28,329 nucleotides of DNA from RGIG4097 sp964550635 (lineage in GTDB: Bacteria; Bacillota; Clostridia; Christensenellales; CAG-917), in the NCBI GenBank assembly GCA_964550635.1, contig CAZJZV010000018.1, positions 1 through 28,329 on the forward strand, in the 5' to 3' direction. Position 1 is the first letter of the stretch; each line of letters opens with the position of its first letter. A program made the translations under genes and the position numbers. Under the pieces are notes generated by a model, which was given only the letters and a program-made list of their open reading frames with translations, was not told the origin of the DNA and made no database searches. This document shows positions 15,327 through 22,135 of the stretch, piece after piece.

Positions 15327-17336
15327 TTATTTTATGATACCTCTGCGGTTCTCTTTGAGGGATGCGCGGAAAGCGTTCAACTGCTCGTCGAGTTGTTCTG
15401 CGATTTCGGGATTCGTCTTTGCAACGTTGTAGCCTTCTGCAGGGTCGGTGTCCAAATTGAACAAGTAGTTTTTGTAGAATTGGTCGATAAACGCGGAGTT
15501 TTCGGAGTGTACGTTGTCGTAGTATTTGAAGTCGTAGGTGCCCGTGGGGGTGTCGACCGCCATTTGTATTCCCTGCACTTTTCCGCGCTTCATATAGTAG
15601 AGTGCGTCGTGTACGCGGTAGTCTTTAGGCAGGTTGCCGCTCCAAAGTTCGACAAGACTCACACCGTCGATAACGCGGTCGGCGGGGAGAGTGTAATTGT
15701 CCCCCATAACGTAGTGGAGTACGGTCGGGAATATATCCGTGAGCATTGCGCTCGATTCAAGACGTTTGGTGGTTGTGGTCGTGGTGGTGCCGTCGGTGTT
15801 TTTGATGACGAGAGACGAGTTCTCGACCGCTGTGCCTGCGCCCACTCCGCCGTTGGGGTAGCTGACGAGAAGAGGCACTTTCATACCGCCTTCGAACGTG
15901 GTGTTTTTGCGTCCGCGGAGAGAGCCTGTTACGCCTTCTCTGCCGGGGCCGTTGTCCGACGTGAAGATGATTAGAGTGTCGTCGTAGATACCTTTTGCCT
16001 TGAGATTGTCGAGAATTTCGCCGAGTCCGCGGTCAAATTCTTCTATGCAGTCGATATAGGTGTCGTCCGTCGTATCCCCCTTGCCATTGCCGTTGTTGTC
16101 CGAGTAGATGGGGAAGTGCGGCCACGGAGTCGTGTAGAACATGAAGAATTTATCGTCGTTTTCGACCGCCTTGTCGATTTCGCTATTGACCTTATCCGTG
16201 AAGATACGAGTGCTTTCGGATTGGTCCTTGTTGTCGTAGGTGGTGCGGACTTCGGTCGCGACTCCGTCCACTTCTTCCACCCAGTTGTACGGAGTCATAT
16301 CGTTGACGTAGTAACTGCCGTAGAAGTAGTCGAAACCTTGATTGGCGGGGAGATATTCGCCGTAGTCGCCGAGATTCCACTTGCCGACGCAGGACGTGTA
16401 GTAGCCCAGACTGTCGAGTGCTTCCGCGATTGTGATTTCGTCCCCGAGAATGCCGTCAACGTTGTTCAGGAATTGGTAGGGGTTGACGAAGTGCGTGATA
16501 GAATACGGATCGCTTTCCACGGTGGTGGGGAAGATGACGTTGTCGAGATAACCTCTTGCCGCGTATCTACCCGTCAATGCACTGAAACGCGAAGGAGTGC
16601 AGACGGGTGCGGACGCATAGAAGTTTTCCATATAGATACCGTTTGCACCGATACTGTCGATATTGGGGGTGTTGATGGTCGCGTCTTCACTGCCGAGATA
16701 GCTGTATGAAGATATGTCGCCGTAGCCCATATCGTCCATGAGAATGAAAAGCACGTTGGGGGAGTCGCTATCCGCCTTGTCGGGAGTGAGAGAATTGAGA
16801 TAGTCGTCGTGACCTTCCCACATACGCTCGACGGTGGGGGTAAGACGGAGATTCATAAAGAAGAAGTATATGAGCAAAGTCCCTGTCATAAGGAATGCGA
16901 CCGTCGCTTTCACTGCCTTTTGATTCTTGTTTTCCGCGCGCAAGAAACGAATCAAAATCGCGAGTGCGATAGGCACTATCGTCAGGACGAGATTCCACCA
17001 TAGGCGTTTGCCGAAGGGTTCCGCACTGTGTATCAGGAAGAATAGGAGCGTTCCGCATACTATCGTAAGGTAGGTGAGCCTATATACGAAGCGGACTTCC
17101 TTGTTCATAAGCACGGATATGAAAATCACGAGTCCCGTCACGCAGGCAAGGACGATCGCGACGAGAGGGAAGAAGTTCCACCCGGTCGCGAGCATGACAA
17201 TCATAAACGCGTAGCATATTCCGAAATATGCCATATCGAAAGCGAGACGCTTTCTGTTTTGTTTGACTTCATCGTTCAGGCGTGCTTGCGCGTCGTCCGA
17301 GCGCACGTCGTTTTCCAAATTAATATTGTTTTCCAT
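15327..17336 (-). CDS. Membrane-anchored type I (formylglycine) sulfatase
   Basis: The 669-residue product has two parts. Residues of about 31-165 hold five hydrophobic segments (about 31-51, 55-77, 85-104, 113-132, 141-163). Residues of about 193-600 form an alkaline-phosphatase-fold sulfatase domain that begins PNVLFILMDDMGYGD, with metal ligands D201 and D202, the modification motif C246-T-P-S-R and later FTSDNGPG. The CXPXR motif marks a genuine sulfatase whose Cys becomes formylglycine, and the maturase is the next gene. With an odd number of segments and a cytoplasmic N-terminus the catalytic domain would face outside. A run of seven threonines near 525 lies in a poorly conserved insert. 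Substrate unknown; sulfated host glycans or sterols are possible. No ribosome site precedes the ATG. Confidence 0.93.
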   Translation of the reverse strand: MENNINLENDVRSDDAQARLNDEVKQNRKRLAFDMAYFGICYAFMIVMLATGWNFFPLVAIVLACVTGLVIFISVLMNKEVRFVYRLTYLTIVCGTLLFFLIHSAEPFGKRLWWNLVLTIVPIALAILIRFLRAENKNQKAVKATVAFLMTGTLLIYFFFMNLRLTPTVERMWEGHDDYLNSLTPDKADSDSPNVLFILMDDMGYGDISSYSYLGSEDATINTPNIDSIGANGIYMENFYASAPVCTPSRFSALTGRYAARGYLDNVIFPTTVESDPYSITHFVNPYQFLNNVDGILGDEITIAEALDSLGYYTSCVGKWNLGDYGEYLPANQGFDYFYGSYYVNDMTPYNWVEEVDGVATEVRTTYDNKDQSESTRIFTDKVNSEIDKAVENDDKFFMFYTTPWPHFPIYSDNNGNGKGDTTDDTYIDCIEEFDRGLGEILDNLKAKGIYDDTLIIFTSDNGPGREGVTGSLRGRKNTTFEGGMKVPLLVSYPNGGVGAGTAVENSSLVIKNTDGTTTTTTTKRLESSAMLTDIFPTVLHYVMGDNYTLPADRVIDGVSLVELWSGNLPKDYRVHDALYYMKRGKVQGIQMAVDTPTGTYDFKYYDNVHSENSAFIDQFYKNYLFNLDTDPAEGYNVAKTNPEIAEQLDEQLNAFRASLKENRRGIIK

Positions 17337-17345
17337 AATAACTAT

Positions 17346-17374
17346 ATTTTACCACTAAATTTTGAATTTTTCAA
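17346..17374 (-). promoter_or_regulatory. Sigma-A promoter of the sulfatase operon
   Basis: On the minus strand TTGAAA (17374-17369), 17 bases, TAAAAT (17351-17346). The expected start site near 17339 leaves about three bases before the ATG at 17336, and no Shine-Dalgarno is present, so translation would be leaderless or nearly so. Confidence 0.65.
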
Positions 17375-17405
17375 CAATTAAATATCCGCCCGCAATTTCA
17401 AAGTC

Positions 17406-17434
17406 TTGTCAAAAAAACCGCAAGGGGTTATACT
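17406..17434 (+). promoter_or_regulatory. Sigma-A promoter of mscS
   Basis: TTGTCA (17406-17411), 17 bases, TATACT (17429-17434); both elements match five of six. The leader is about 30 bases and carries GGAGG at 17462-17466. Confidence 0.75.
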
Positions 17435-17471
17435 ATGAAAAACCGCATTTATCTTTCTTGTGGAGGTTACC

Positions 17472-18284
17472 ATGGAAGAATTTTGGAACAAAATAGTCAC
17501 GTATTTTCAAAACGTAGGGGTTGATTTTCTTTACGGAATAATCATTCTCGTGCTTGGCATACTCATCGTCAAAATCATCAAGCGCGTGCTAAAACTCATC
17601 TTCAAAAAGGGGAATAAGGACGAAGCAACTTCTCATTTCATCGTGTCCCTTGTGGACGTGATTTTGGAAATCGTGGTGCTAATTTCCGCCCTTGCAACGA
17701 TGGGGGTAAACACCGCTTCGATTATCACAGTGCTCGGCACTTGCGGTGTTGCCATAGGTCTTGCTCTCAAAGACAGTCTGGGCAACCTTGCTTGCGGAAT
17801 TATCATAATCATCAACAAGCCTTTCAAAAAAGGCGATTGGGTTGAAATCGGAGCAAACGCGGGGAGCGTGGACGAGATAAATTTGTTCAACACCACCTTG
17901 CTCACGGGGGACAATAAACTGGTCGTAATCCCCAACGCAATAGCGGTCAATAACGCCCTTGTCAACTACAACGCATGCGATGTCAGACGACTCGATATAG
18001 ACGTCAACGTGGCGAAGGGAACGGACATCGACGAACTTCGCGAAATACTCTTCCAAATCGCAGATGACGACGTTAAAGTGTCAAAAGTGCTTGATAAAAA
18101 CGTTTTTCTGCGCGAACAGGCAATCGGCTACGTTAGCGTGCAACTGCGTGTTTGGGTGCCATCTGACGAGTGGTGGGACGCCAAATTCCGCTTGAACGAA
18201 CAGATCTACAAAGCACTCTGCGAGAAGAATATGTTGCCCCCGAATCCCGCCTACGAAATCTTCGTCGACAAGAAAGAAAATTGA
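17472..18284 (+). CDS. mscS: Small-conductance mechanosensitive channel, MscS family
   Basis: A homoheptameric channel that opens under membrane tension and releases solutes on hypo-osmotic shock. The 270-residue product has three membrane segments (about 13-35, 56-76 and 83-112); the last is the pore helix, rich in G and A (GTCGVAIGLALKDSLGNLACG), followed by the MscS beta domain with FKKGDWVEIG and VVIPNAIAVNN. Length is typical of short MscS proteins. The start is the ATG at 17472, because GGAGG sits five bases before it; an upstream in-frame GTG at 17460 overlaps that site. It is divergent from the sulfatase operon. Hairpin array C follows the stop codon. Confidence 0.93.
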   Translation: MEEFWNKIVTYFQNVGVDFLYGIIILVLGILIVKIIKRVLKLIFKKGNKDEATSHFIVSLVDVILEIVVLISALATMGVNTASIITVLGTCGVAIGLALKDSLGNLACGIIIIINKPFKKGDWVEIGANAGSVDEINLFNTTLLTGDNKLVVIPNAIAVNNALVNYNACDVRRLDIDVNVAKGTDIDELREILFQIADDDVKVSKVLDKNVFLREQAIGYVSVQLRVWVPSDEWWDAKFRLNEQIYKALCEKNMLPPNPAYEIFVDKKEN

Positions 18285-18299
18285 CGAGTCTTTGACAAC

Positions 18300-18475
18300 T
18301 GCGCTAGCAATCTCACTTCTCCGACAGGAGAAATCTCACTGCGCAAGCAATAACACTGCGATAGTAATCTCACTTCTCCGGCAGGAGAAATAACACTGCG
18401 AAGCAATCTCACTTCGGCTTGCCGAAATCTCACTGCGTAGCAATAACACTGCTTTGGCAATCTCTCGAAAGGGAA
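18300..18475 (+). repeat. Array of ten short hairpins with ATCTCAC/ATAACAC linkers (copy C)
   Basis: Ten short hairpins are strung at constant spacing. Seven are of TGC...GCA type (loops such as GCTA, GCAA, GATA, GAA, GTA, TTTG; one stem has a G-T pair). Others are TTCTCC-GACA-GGAGAA (18317-18332), TTCTCC-GGCA-GGAGAA (18374-18389), TTCGGC-TTT-GCCGAA (18413-18427) and a last TCTC-GAAA-GGGA (18464-18475). Between them stand five copies of ATCTCAC and three of ATAACAC, plus a shortened one. The unit at 18433-18476 recurs at 19498-19541 with one difference. It fills most of the 297-base gap between mscS and the next gene; the counts of hairpin types are by eye. Confidence 0.85.
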
Positions 18476-18515
18476 GTCGTTGTCCGCTATCGCAAATTAT
18501 TTGTAAACGCGCGAC

Positions 18516-18544
18516 TTGACTTTTTATACCATTAGTTATAACAT
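18516..18544 (+). promoter_or_regulatory. Candidate promoter of the 18582-19478 genes
   Basis: TTGACT (18516-18521), then either TATAAC (18537-18542, spacer 15) or TAACAT (18539-18544, spacer 17). A hairpin GCGCA-CGTG-TGCGC (18555-18568) lies in the leader just before the AAAGGAG ribosome site. Confidence 0.5.
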
Positions 18545-18581
18545 AACCTAAACGGCGCACGTGTGCGCGTAAAGGAGAATT

Positions 18582-19016
18582 ATGGATAGAGTCGAAAAGG
18601 CAAGAAATTTGTTTTCGTCGGGGTACAACTGTGCGCAGTCCGTCGTGTTGGCATATGCGGACGTTTTCCAAATCGACGAAAGCACTCTTGAAATTCTTTC
18701 CGCTCCTTTCGGTGGCGGAATAGGCAGACTTCGCGAAGTGTGCGGAGCGGTTAGCGGTGCGGTTATGGTCGTCAGTCTTGCGACGAAACTAAGCACCCTT
18801 ATCCCCGAAGAAAAAGCGAAACTCTATTCCTATGAGCGCGACTTCGCCGAAAAATTCCGCGAGAGAGCGGGCAGTATCATATGCCGCGATCTCATCGCCG
18901 CGCATCCCCACGGGGACGTGCATAACTCCCACAAACCCGCCTGTCAAGACTTGGTCGGCACGGCGGTCGAAATCCTTGAATCAATGCAACTGTTTGGAGA
19001 CAACTATGACAAGTAA
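18582..19016 (+). CDS. C_GCAxxG_C_C family protein
   Basis: A small protein of the family named for its cysteine pattern, common in anaerobes and often next to redox or transport genes. The function is not established; a redox or metal role is presumed from the cysteines. The 144-residue product has the first Cys in YNCAQSV (C17), the core CGAVSGAVMVVSLATKL (CGAxxG, about 54-70), a third Cys in IICRDLI (about 106) and the last in PACQDLVGTAVEIL (about 125). The glycine-rich APFGGGIGRL before the core is also typical. AAAGGAG precedes the ATG. It overlaps yhbY by 11 bases in a different frame, so the two are coupled. Confidence 0.9.
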   Translation: MDRVEKARNLFSSGYNCAQSVVLAYADVFQIDESTLEILSAPFGGGIGRLREVCGAVSGAVMVVSLATKLSTLIPEEKAKLYSYERDFAEKFRERAGSIICRDLIAAHPHGDVHNSHKPACQDLVGTAVEILESMQLFGDNYDK

Positions 19017-19296
19017 ACAAAGAGCAACACTCCGTTCCTACGCAATGGAACTCACCCCGATTTTCAATATCGGCAAAGGCGGCATCAACGACAATATGAT
19101 AGCGGACGTCATCTCCGCTCTCGAAGCGCACGAACTCATAAAAATAAGCGTACTCCGTTCGAGCGAATTTTCCGCGAAAGAACTCGTGGACGAACTCGCA
19201 TCCGCAACCGGCGCAGAGCCTATCCAAGTCATCGGAAGCAAAATCGTCCTTTACAGACGTAGCACGAAAGACGGCGTAAAGCATATAGAATTCTGA
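19006..19296 (+). CDS. yhbY: YhbY family RNA-binding (CRM domain) protein
   Basis: CRM-domain proteins bind RNA and associate with pre-50S ribosomal particles. The 96-residue product is a single CRM domain: KQRATLRSYAMELTPIF, the conserved loop NIGKGG (about 22-27), a central helix NDNMIADVISALEAHELIKI and a C-terminal block IQVIGSKIVLYRRS. Length is standard. The start is the ATG at 19006 inside the end of the preceding gene, with GGAG seven bases upstream. Its stop overlaps the next start (TGATG-type junction). Confidence 0.92.
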   Translation: MTSKQRATLRSYAMELTPIFNIGKGGINDNMIADVISALEAHELIKISVLRSSEFSAKELVDELASATGAEPIQVIGSKIVLYRRSTKDGVKHIEF

Positions 19297-19478
19297 TGAG
19301 AAGCGAAGACAAAGCCAAACTCAATCCCGTATCGGAGCCGAAAGAACCGCCGAAAACCGAAGCGGAAAAGCACGCTCGCGAAGAACTTAAACGCGCTCGC
19401 CAACAAACGCAAAAATTCAAGCGCGATTATTTCGACTACTACGACGACGTGAAGGTCGGTCGCCGCGAAGACTGGTAA
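19296..19478 (+). CDS. Small highly charged protein, unknown
   Basis: I do not recognise this 60-residue product. It is strongly charged, with a proline-rich start (residues 10-20), a central K/E/R helix (about 20-42) and an acidic, tyrosine-rich end (FDYYDDVKVGRREDW). The start overlaps the yhbY stop by one base, as expected for coupled translation, but it has no ribosome site of its own. Base use is like that of its neighbours. It could be a ribosome- or RNA-associated small protein because of the yhbY coupling, or a chance open frame. Confidence 0.5.
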   Translation: MRSEDKAKLNPVSEPKEPPKTEAEKHAREELKRARQQTQKFKRDYFDYYDDVKVGRREDW

Positions 19479-19540
19479 GCGCGGATTTATCCGCGCAACT
19501 GCGTAGCAATAACACTGCTTTGGCAATCTCCCGAAAGGGA
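19479..19540 (+). repeat. Hairpin plus short array with ATAACAC/ATCTC linkers (copy D)
   Basis: A GCGCGGAT-TT-ATCCGCGC hairpin (19479-19496) directly follows the stop of the 60-aa frame; it lacks a T-run. It is followed by TGC-GTA-GCA, linker ATAACAC, TGC-TTTG-GCA, ATCTC and CCC-GAAA-GGG. Positions 19498-19541 match 18433-18476 at 43 of 44 bases, and the one difference turns a G-T pair of the last stem into a G-C pair. Confidence 0.8.
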
Positions 19541-19565
19541 ATTGAAACTATAGGCAACAAAAACA

Positions 19566-20726
19566 ATGAAAGCAATCAGAAAACTTTTGATCAAAGACTA
19601 TCAAAGCGTTGAGAAAACGGAAGTCAGGACGAGATACGGAATCGTTGCAGGTATCATCGGCATCGTTTCCAACGCCGTCCTTTTTGCTTTCAAACTTCTC
19701 GTCGGTATTTTGGGCGGTAGCATCACGATAGTCGCGGACGCAATCAACAACTTGTCGGATGCGGGGAGCAGTGTCGTGACCCTCATCGGTTTCCGCCTTG
19801 CGAGCAAACCCGCGGACAAAGAACACCCGTTCGGGCACGCACGCTACGAGTATATCACCGCACTCATCGTCGCGCTCATAATTCTCGTCATCGGCGTACT
19901 TCTTTGCAAGACTTCGATCGAGAAAATCATAACCCCCGAAGAAACGACGGTCACAGTTTATACCTATGCGGTGTTGGCGGTAGCGGTCGTGATGAAGCTT
20001 GCGCAAATGCTTGTCTATCGCGACTTCTCGAAAGCGATAAACAGTCAAGCACTCCGCGCCTCGTCCGACGATAGCAGGAACGACGTCATTGCGACTTCTC
20101 TCGTTCTCGTGTCCACGATAGTGATTGATTTGACGGGTGTGAACATCGACGGTTATATGGGTGTCGTCGTATCGTTGTTCATCATAATATCGGCTTTAAT
20201 GCTCGTAAAAGATACGATAAACCCCCTGATTGGCGAAAAACCCGATGCGGATCTCGTCAAGAATTTGCGCGATGAGATCATGTCCTACGACGGCATTTTG
20301 GGCATGCACGACCTTATGGTACACAGCTACGGTGTGAATGCGTGCTTTGCGATTTGCCACGTCGAAGTTGATTCGTCCGTGCCTATCATGCAGTCCCACG
20401 ATCTCATCGACACCATAGAGCGCGACGTGTTTTCAAAGTTCGGAATCACGTTCAACATACACCTTGATCCCATTGATATTCACGACGAAGAACTCCCTGT
20501 TTTGAAAGAGAGAGCGGAAGCAATTCTTGCCGAACTCGAACCCGATTTGACCATCCACGATTTCAGAATAGTGCGCGGCATAACCTACGTCAATATCGTG
20601 TTCGACGTCGTCATTCCGTACGATAGCAAACTGACTCTCACCGACGTGGAAACCGCGCTCGATAAAGGTTTCAACGTAGAAGGCGCGCCGGACGCGTACT
20701 ACTTTGTTGTGAGCGTAGACAGATGA
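19566..20726 (+). CDS. Cation diffusion facilitator, probable Mn(II)-type exporter
   Basis: A dimeric membrane antiporter that exports divalent metal in exchange for protons. The 386-residue product has six predicted helices (about 25-45, 50-78, 94-114, 131-150, 174-192, 196-213) and a C-terminal cytoplasmic domain (about 222-305) with an extra beta-rich tail. Metal-site residues align as N61-x3-D65 in helix 2 (NNLSD) and D169-x3-D173 in helix 5 (DSRND). The N-D-D-D set is the one I associate with manganese-type members; zinc types usually have a His. The loop HPFGHARYEY (87-96) is a family hallmark. The ribosome site is weak (TAGG ten bases upstream). Hairpin array D lies before it and an intrinsic terminator plus array B after it. 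Confidence 0.9.
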   Translation: MKAIRKLLIKDYQSVEKTEVRTRYGIVAGIIGIVSNAVLFAFKLLVGILGGSITIVADAINNLSDAGSSVVTLIGFRLASKPADKEHPFGHARYEYITALIVALIILVIGVLLCKTSIEKIITPEETTVTVYTYAVLAVAVVMKLAQMLVYRDFSKAINSQALRASSDDSRNDVIATSLVLVSTIVIDLTGVNIDGYMGVVVSLFIIISALMLVKDTINPLIGEKPDADLVKNLRDEIMSYDGILGMHDLMVHSYGVNACFAICHVEVDSSVPIMQSHDLIDTIERDVFSKFGITFNIHLDPIDIHDEELPVLKERAEAILAELEPDLTIHDFRIVRGITYVNIVFDVVIPYDSKLTLTDVETALDKGFNVEGAPDAYYFVVSVDR

Positions 20727-20727
20727 G

Positions 20728-20757
20728 AAAAAAGCACTCCCCGCGGAGTGCTTTTTT
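20728..20757. terminator. Intrinsic terminator of the CDF gene
   Basis: AAAAAAGCACTCC (20728-20740) pairs with GGAGTGCTTTTTT (20745-20757) around CCGC. It begins one base after the stop codon. It is the fixed end of hairpin array B. Confidence 0.92.
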
Positions 20758-20758
20758 A

Positions 20759-20828
20759 ATGATATATGCGACTCGGTCGCATATGATATATTGCTGTCGC
20801 AATATGATATACGCGTTGCGTATGATAT
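20759..20828 (+). repeat. Array of short hairpins with ATGATAT linkers (copy B)
   Basis: Four ATGATAT linkers (20759-20765, 20783-20789, 20804-20810, 20822-20828) separate the hairpins ATGCGAC-TCG-GTCGCAT, ATTGC-TGTC-GCAAT and ACGC-GTT-GCGT. The first hairpin differs from its partner in copy A by a paired change (C-G there, T-A here) plus loop changes. The second differs only in one loop base. Order and distance from the terminator are the same as in copy A. Confidence 0.88.
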
Positions 20829-21096
20829 ATGCGGGTGACAGTTGCTTATGCGTCGTTGTCGTCGGCAATTTTCGGTGAAAATTGTTCTGACGACTCTAGC
20901 AACGCAACTACTACCGCACGAAAATTTTTTGCTACAACTCGTGCATAATCTGTAACTCAAATCGTATTCCGCAAACTTTTCGTTTTGGTGTTAAAGCGGG
21001 TGGGACACCCACGCCCGAAAGTTTGTTCGTGCGGTATTTGCACTCATATGAGCGGGTGTGAGTACGCACGCACTTATTCGAAGACGGCACAATTAT
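20829..21096. other. Gene-free stretch with nested inverted repeats
   Basis: No convincing reading frame. An 11-base inverted repeat TACCGCACGAA (20912-20922) / TTCGTGCGGTA (21026-21036) encloses about 100 bases. Inside are GCAAACTTTTCG against CGAAAGTTTG and the hairpin GGTGGG-ACA-CCCAC near 20999-21012. A second weaker pairing is GCACGA (20917-20922) with TCGTGC (20939-20944). The set could fold as a structured RNA on either strand, or be the body of the repeat element whose end is array B. No promoter is evident. Confidence 0.45.
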
Positions 21097-21127
21097 AAAA
21101 AACCCCGACGGGTGTCGGGATTTTTTT
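21097..21127 (-). terminator. Intrinsic terminator of perR-rubrerythrin
   Basis: CCCGAC (21104-21109) pairs with GTCGGG (21114-21119), with an A-run on the left and a T-run on the right. On the minus strand the hairpin is followed by TTTTTT. It lies 13 bases past the rubrerythrin stop. Confidence 0.88.
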
Positions 21128-21140
21128 GTGCTTGCGATTA

Positions 21141-21686
21141 TTAGTTGAAGTATCTCTTGAGAAGTCCTTCGAATGCTTTGCCGTGGCGGGCTTCGTCTCT
21201 TGCCATTTCGTGGACGGTGTCGTGAATTGCATCGAGTCCTTCTTCTTTTGCGCGTTTTGCAAGTTCGAACTTGCCAAGGGTTGCGCCGTTTTCTGCATCA
21301 ACGCGGAGTTCGAGATTTTTCTTGGTGCTGTCGGTCACGACTTCGCCGAGAAGTTCCGCAAATTTTGCCGCGTGTTCTGCTTCTTCGAGTGCCGCCTTTT
21401 CCCAGTAAAGACCGATTTCGGGGTAGCCTTCACGGTGTGCGACTCTGCTCATTGCGAGATACATACCTACTTCGGTGCATTCGCCTTCAAAGTTGGCTTT
21501 GAGTCCTTCGTAGATGTCTTGGGGCACGTTCTTGCCGATGCCGACGACGTGTTCCGCTGCCCATTGACGGGTTTCGTTTTCTTGTTTGTTGAACTTGCTG
21601 CCGGGCACTTTGCATTGGGGGCAGAATTCAGGGGGGTTAGGTCCTTCGTGTACGTATCCACATACGGGGCAAATCCATTTGGTCAT
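21141..21686 (-). CDS. Reverse rubrerythrin (NADH peroxidase-type)
   Basis: A non-haem iron protein that reduces hydrogen peroxide (and possibly oxygen) in anaerobes. The 181-residue product has the reversed domain order: an N-terminal rubredoxin-like domain with C6, C9, C22 and C25 (WICPVCG, EFCPQC), then a ferritin-like four-helix diiron domain with ligand motifs NFEGECTE, EEAEHAA and EMARDEARHG. This order is known from clostridial reverse rubrerythrins, where the gene is strongly induced by oxygen and controlled by PerR. I start at the ATG at 21686 because AAGGAG lies nine bases before it; the ATG 18 bases upstream contains that site. It follows the PerR-type gene by 25 bases on the same transcript. 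Confidence 0.94.
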   Translation of the reverse strand: MTKWICPVCGYVHEGPNPPEFCPQCKVPGSKFNKQENETRQWAAEHVVGIGKNVPQDIYEGLKANFEGECTEVGMYLAMSRVAHREGYPEIGLYWEKAALEEAEHAAKFAELLGEVVTDSTKKNLELRVDAENGATLGKFELAKRAKEEGLDAIHDTVHEMARDEARHGKAFEGLLKRYFN

Positions 21687-21711
21687 AGTTTTATTCTCCT
21701 TCAATTATGTT

Positions 21712-22098
21712 TTATTGTTTGTTCAAGCAGTCCTTGCAGACGCCCGAAAATAGAATTTCGATTTTGTTGACGATCGCGCCGTTCGAGAGAGTATCCCTTG
21801 ATTCGCAATCACAGTCTACGTCTTCGACCTTACCGCACTTCTCGCAGAAAAAGTGAGCGTGAGTGCAAGTGGTTTTGTCGAATCTGTCAGGCGCGCCGGG
21901 GATAGAGATCAATCTCACCTTTCCGTCCGCCACGAGATCTTTGAGAATCCGATACACCGTTCCGAGTCCGATAGCTGGGAGAGTCTTTCTTGATTCTTCG
22001 AACACCCATTCCGCCGTAGGATGATTGCAAGCTGACGTCACGATATTTTCGACCGTGCTTTTTTGGATAGTATTTCTCTTTTCGCTTGCTTCTCTCAT
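21712..22098 (-). CDS. perR: Fur family repressor, probably PerR
   Basis: A metal-dependent winged-helix repressor. The 128-residue product has the N-terminal DNA-binding domain (HPTAEWVFEESRK, then the recognition region GLGTVYRILKDLVADGKVR) and a C-terminal dimerisation domain with HAHFFCEKCG and a terminal CKDCLNKQ, giving the two CxxC pairs of the structural zinc site. Adjacency to a reverse rubrerythrin suggests PerR rather than Fur, but metal preference cannot be proved from the sequence. The start is the ATG at 22098, preceded by AAGGA; an ATG at 22125 has no such site but lies only four bases past the predicted transcription start. A palindromic box lies between promoter and gene, suggesting autoregulation. 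Confidence 0.85.
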   Translation of the reverse strand: MREASEKRNTIQKSTVENIVTSACNHPTAEWVFEESRKTLPAIGLGTVYRILKDLVADGKVRLISIPGAPDRFDKTTCTHAHFFCEKCGKVEDVDCDCESRDTLSNGAIVNKIEILFSGVCKDCLNKQ

Positions 22099-22109
22099 AC
22101 GTTCCTTAT

Positions 22110-22124
22110 TGATAATGGTTCTCA
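22110..22124. promoter_or_regulatory. Candidate Fur/PerR-type operator
   Basis: TGATAAT-G-GTTCTCA on the plus strand is an imperfect 7-1-7 inverted repeat; the left half matches the known Fur-family half-site exactly and the right half at five of seven positions. It lies just downstream of the predicted start near 22129, where a bound repressor would block the perR-rubrerythrin transcript. Confidence 0.45.
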
Positions 22125-22135
22125 TTTACAACAAC

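Noticed and set aside
14103..15974. Plus-strand frames opposite the maturase and sulfatase
   Set aside because: They mirror strongly conserved enzymes and show no motifs or ribosome sites.
17460..17471. GTG start for mscS at 17460
   Set aside because: It overlaps the GGAGG ribosome site that serves the ATG at 17472.
18251..18671. Minus-strand frames across array C (and 20433-20960 across array B)
   Set aside because: They translate the repeats into low-complexity words (such as QCYC and ISYCDSN) and have no ribosome site; they are by-products of the arrays and an annotation hazard.
19479..19565. Manganese (yybP-ykoY) riboswitch before the CDF gene
   Set aside because: The gap is under 90 bases, is occupied by array D, and shows none of the conserved riboswitch loops.
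13021..20828. CRISPR interpretation of the hairpin arrays
   Set aside because: The constant parts are only 7 nt, the variable parts are self-complementary hairpins rather than unrelated spacers, and no cas gene is present.
21126..21770. A 214-codon plus-strand frame opposite the rubrerythrin
   Set aside because: Mirror frame of a conserved gene with all metal ligands; rich in F and C without motifs.
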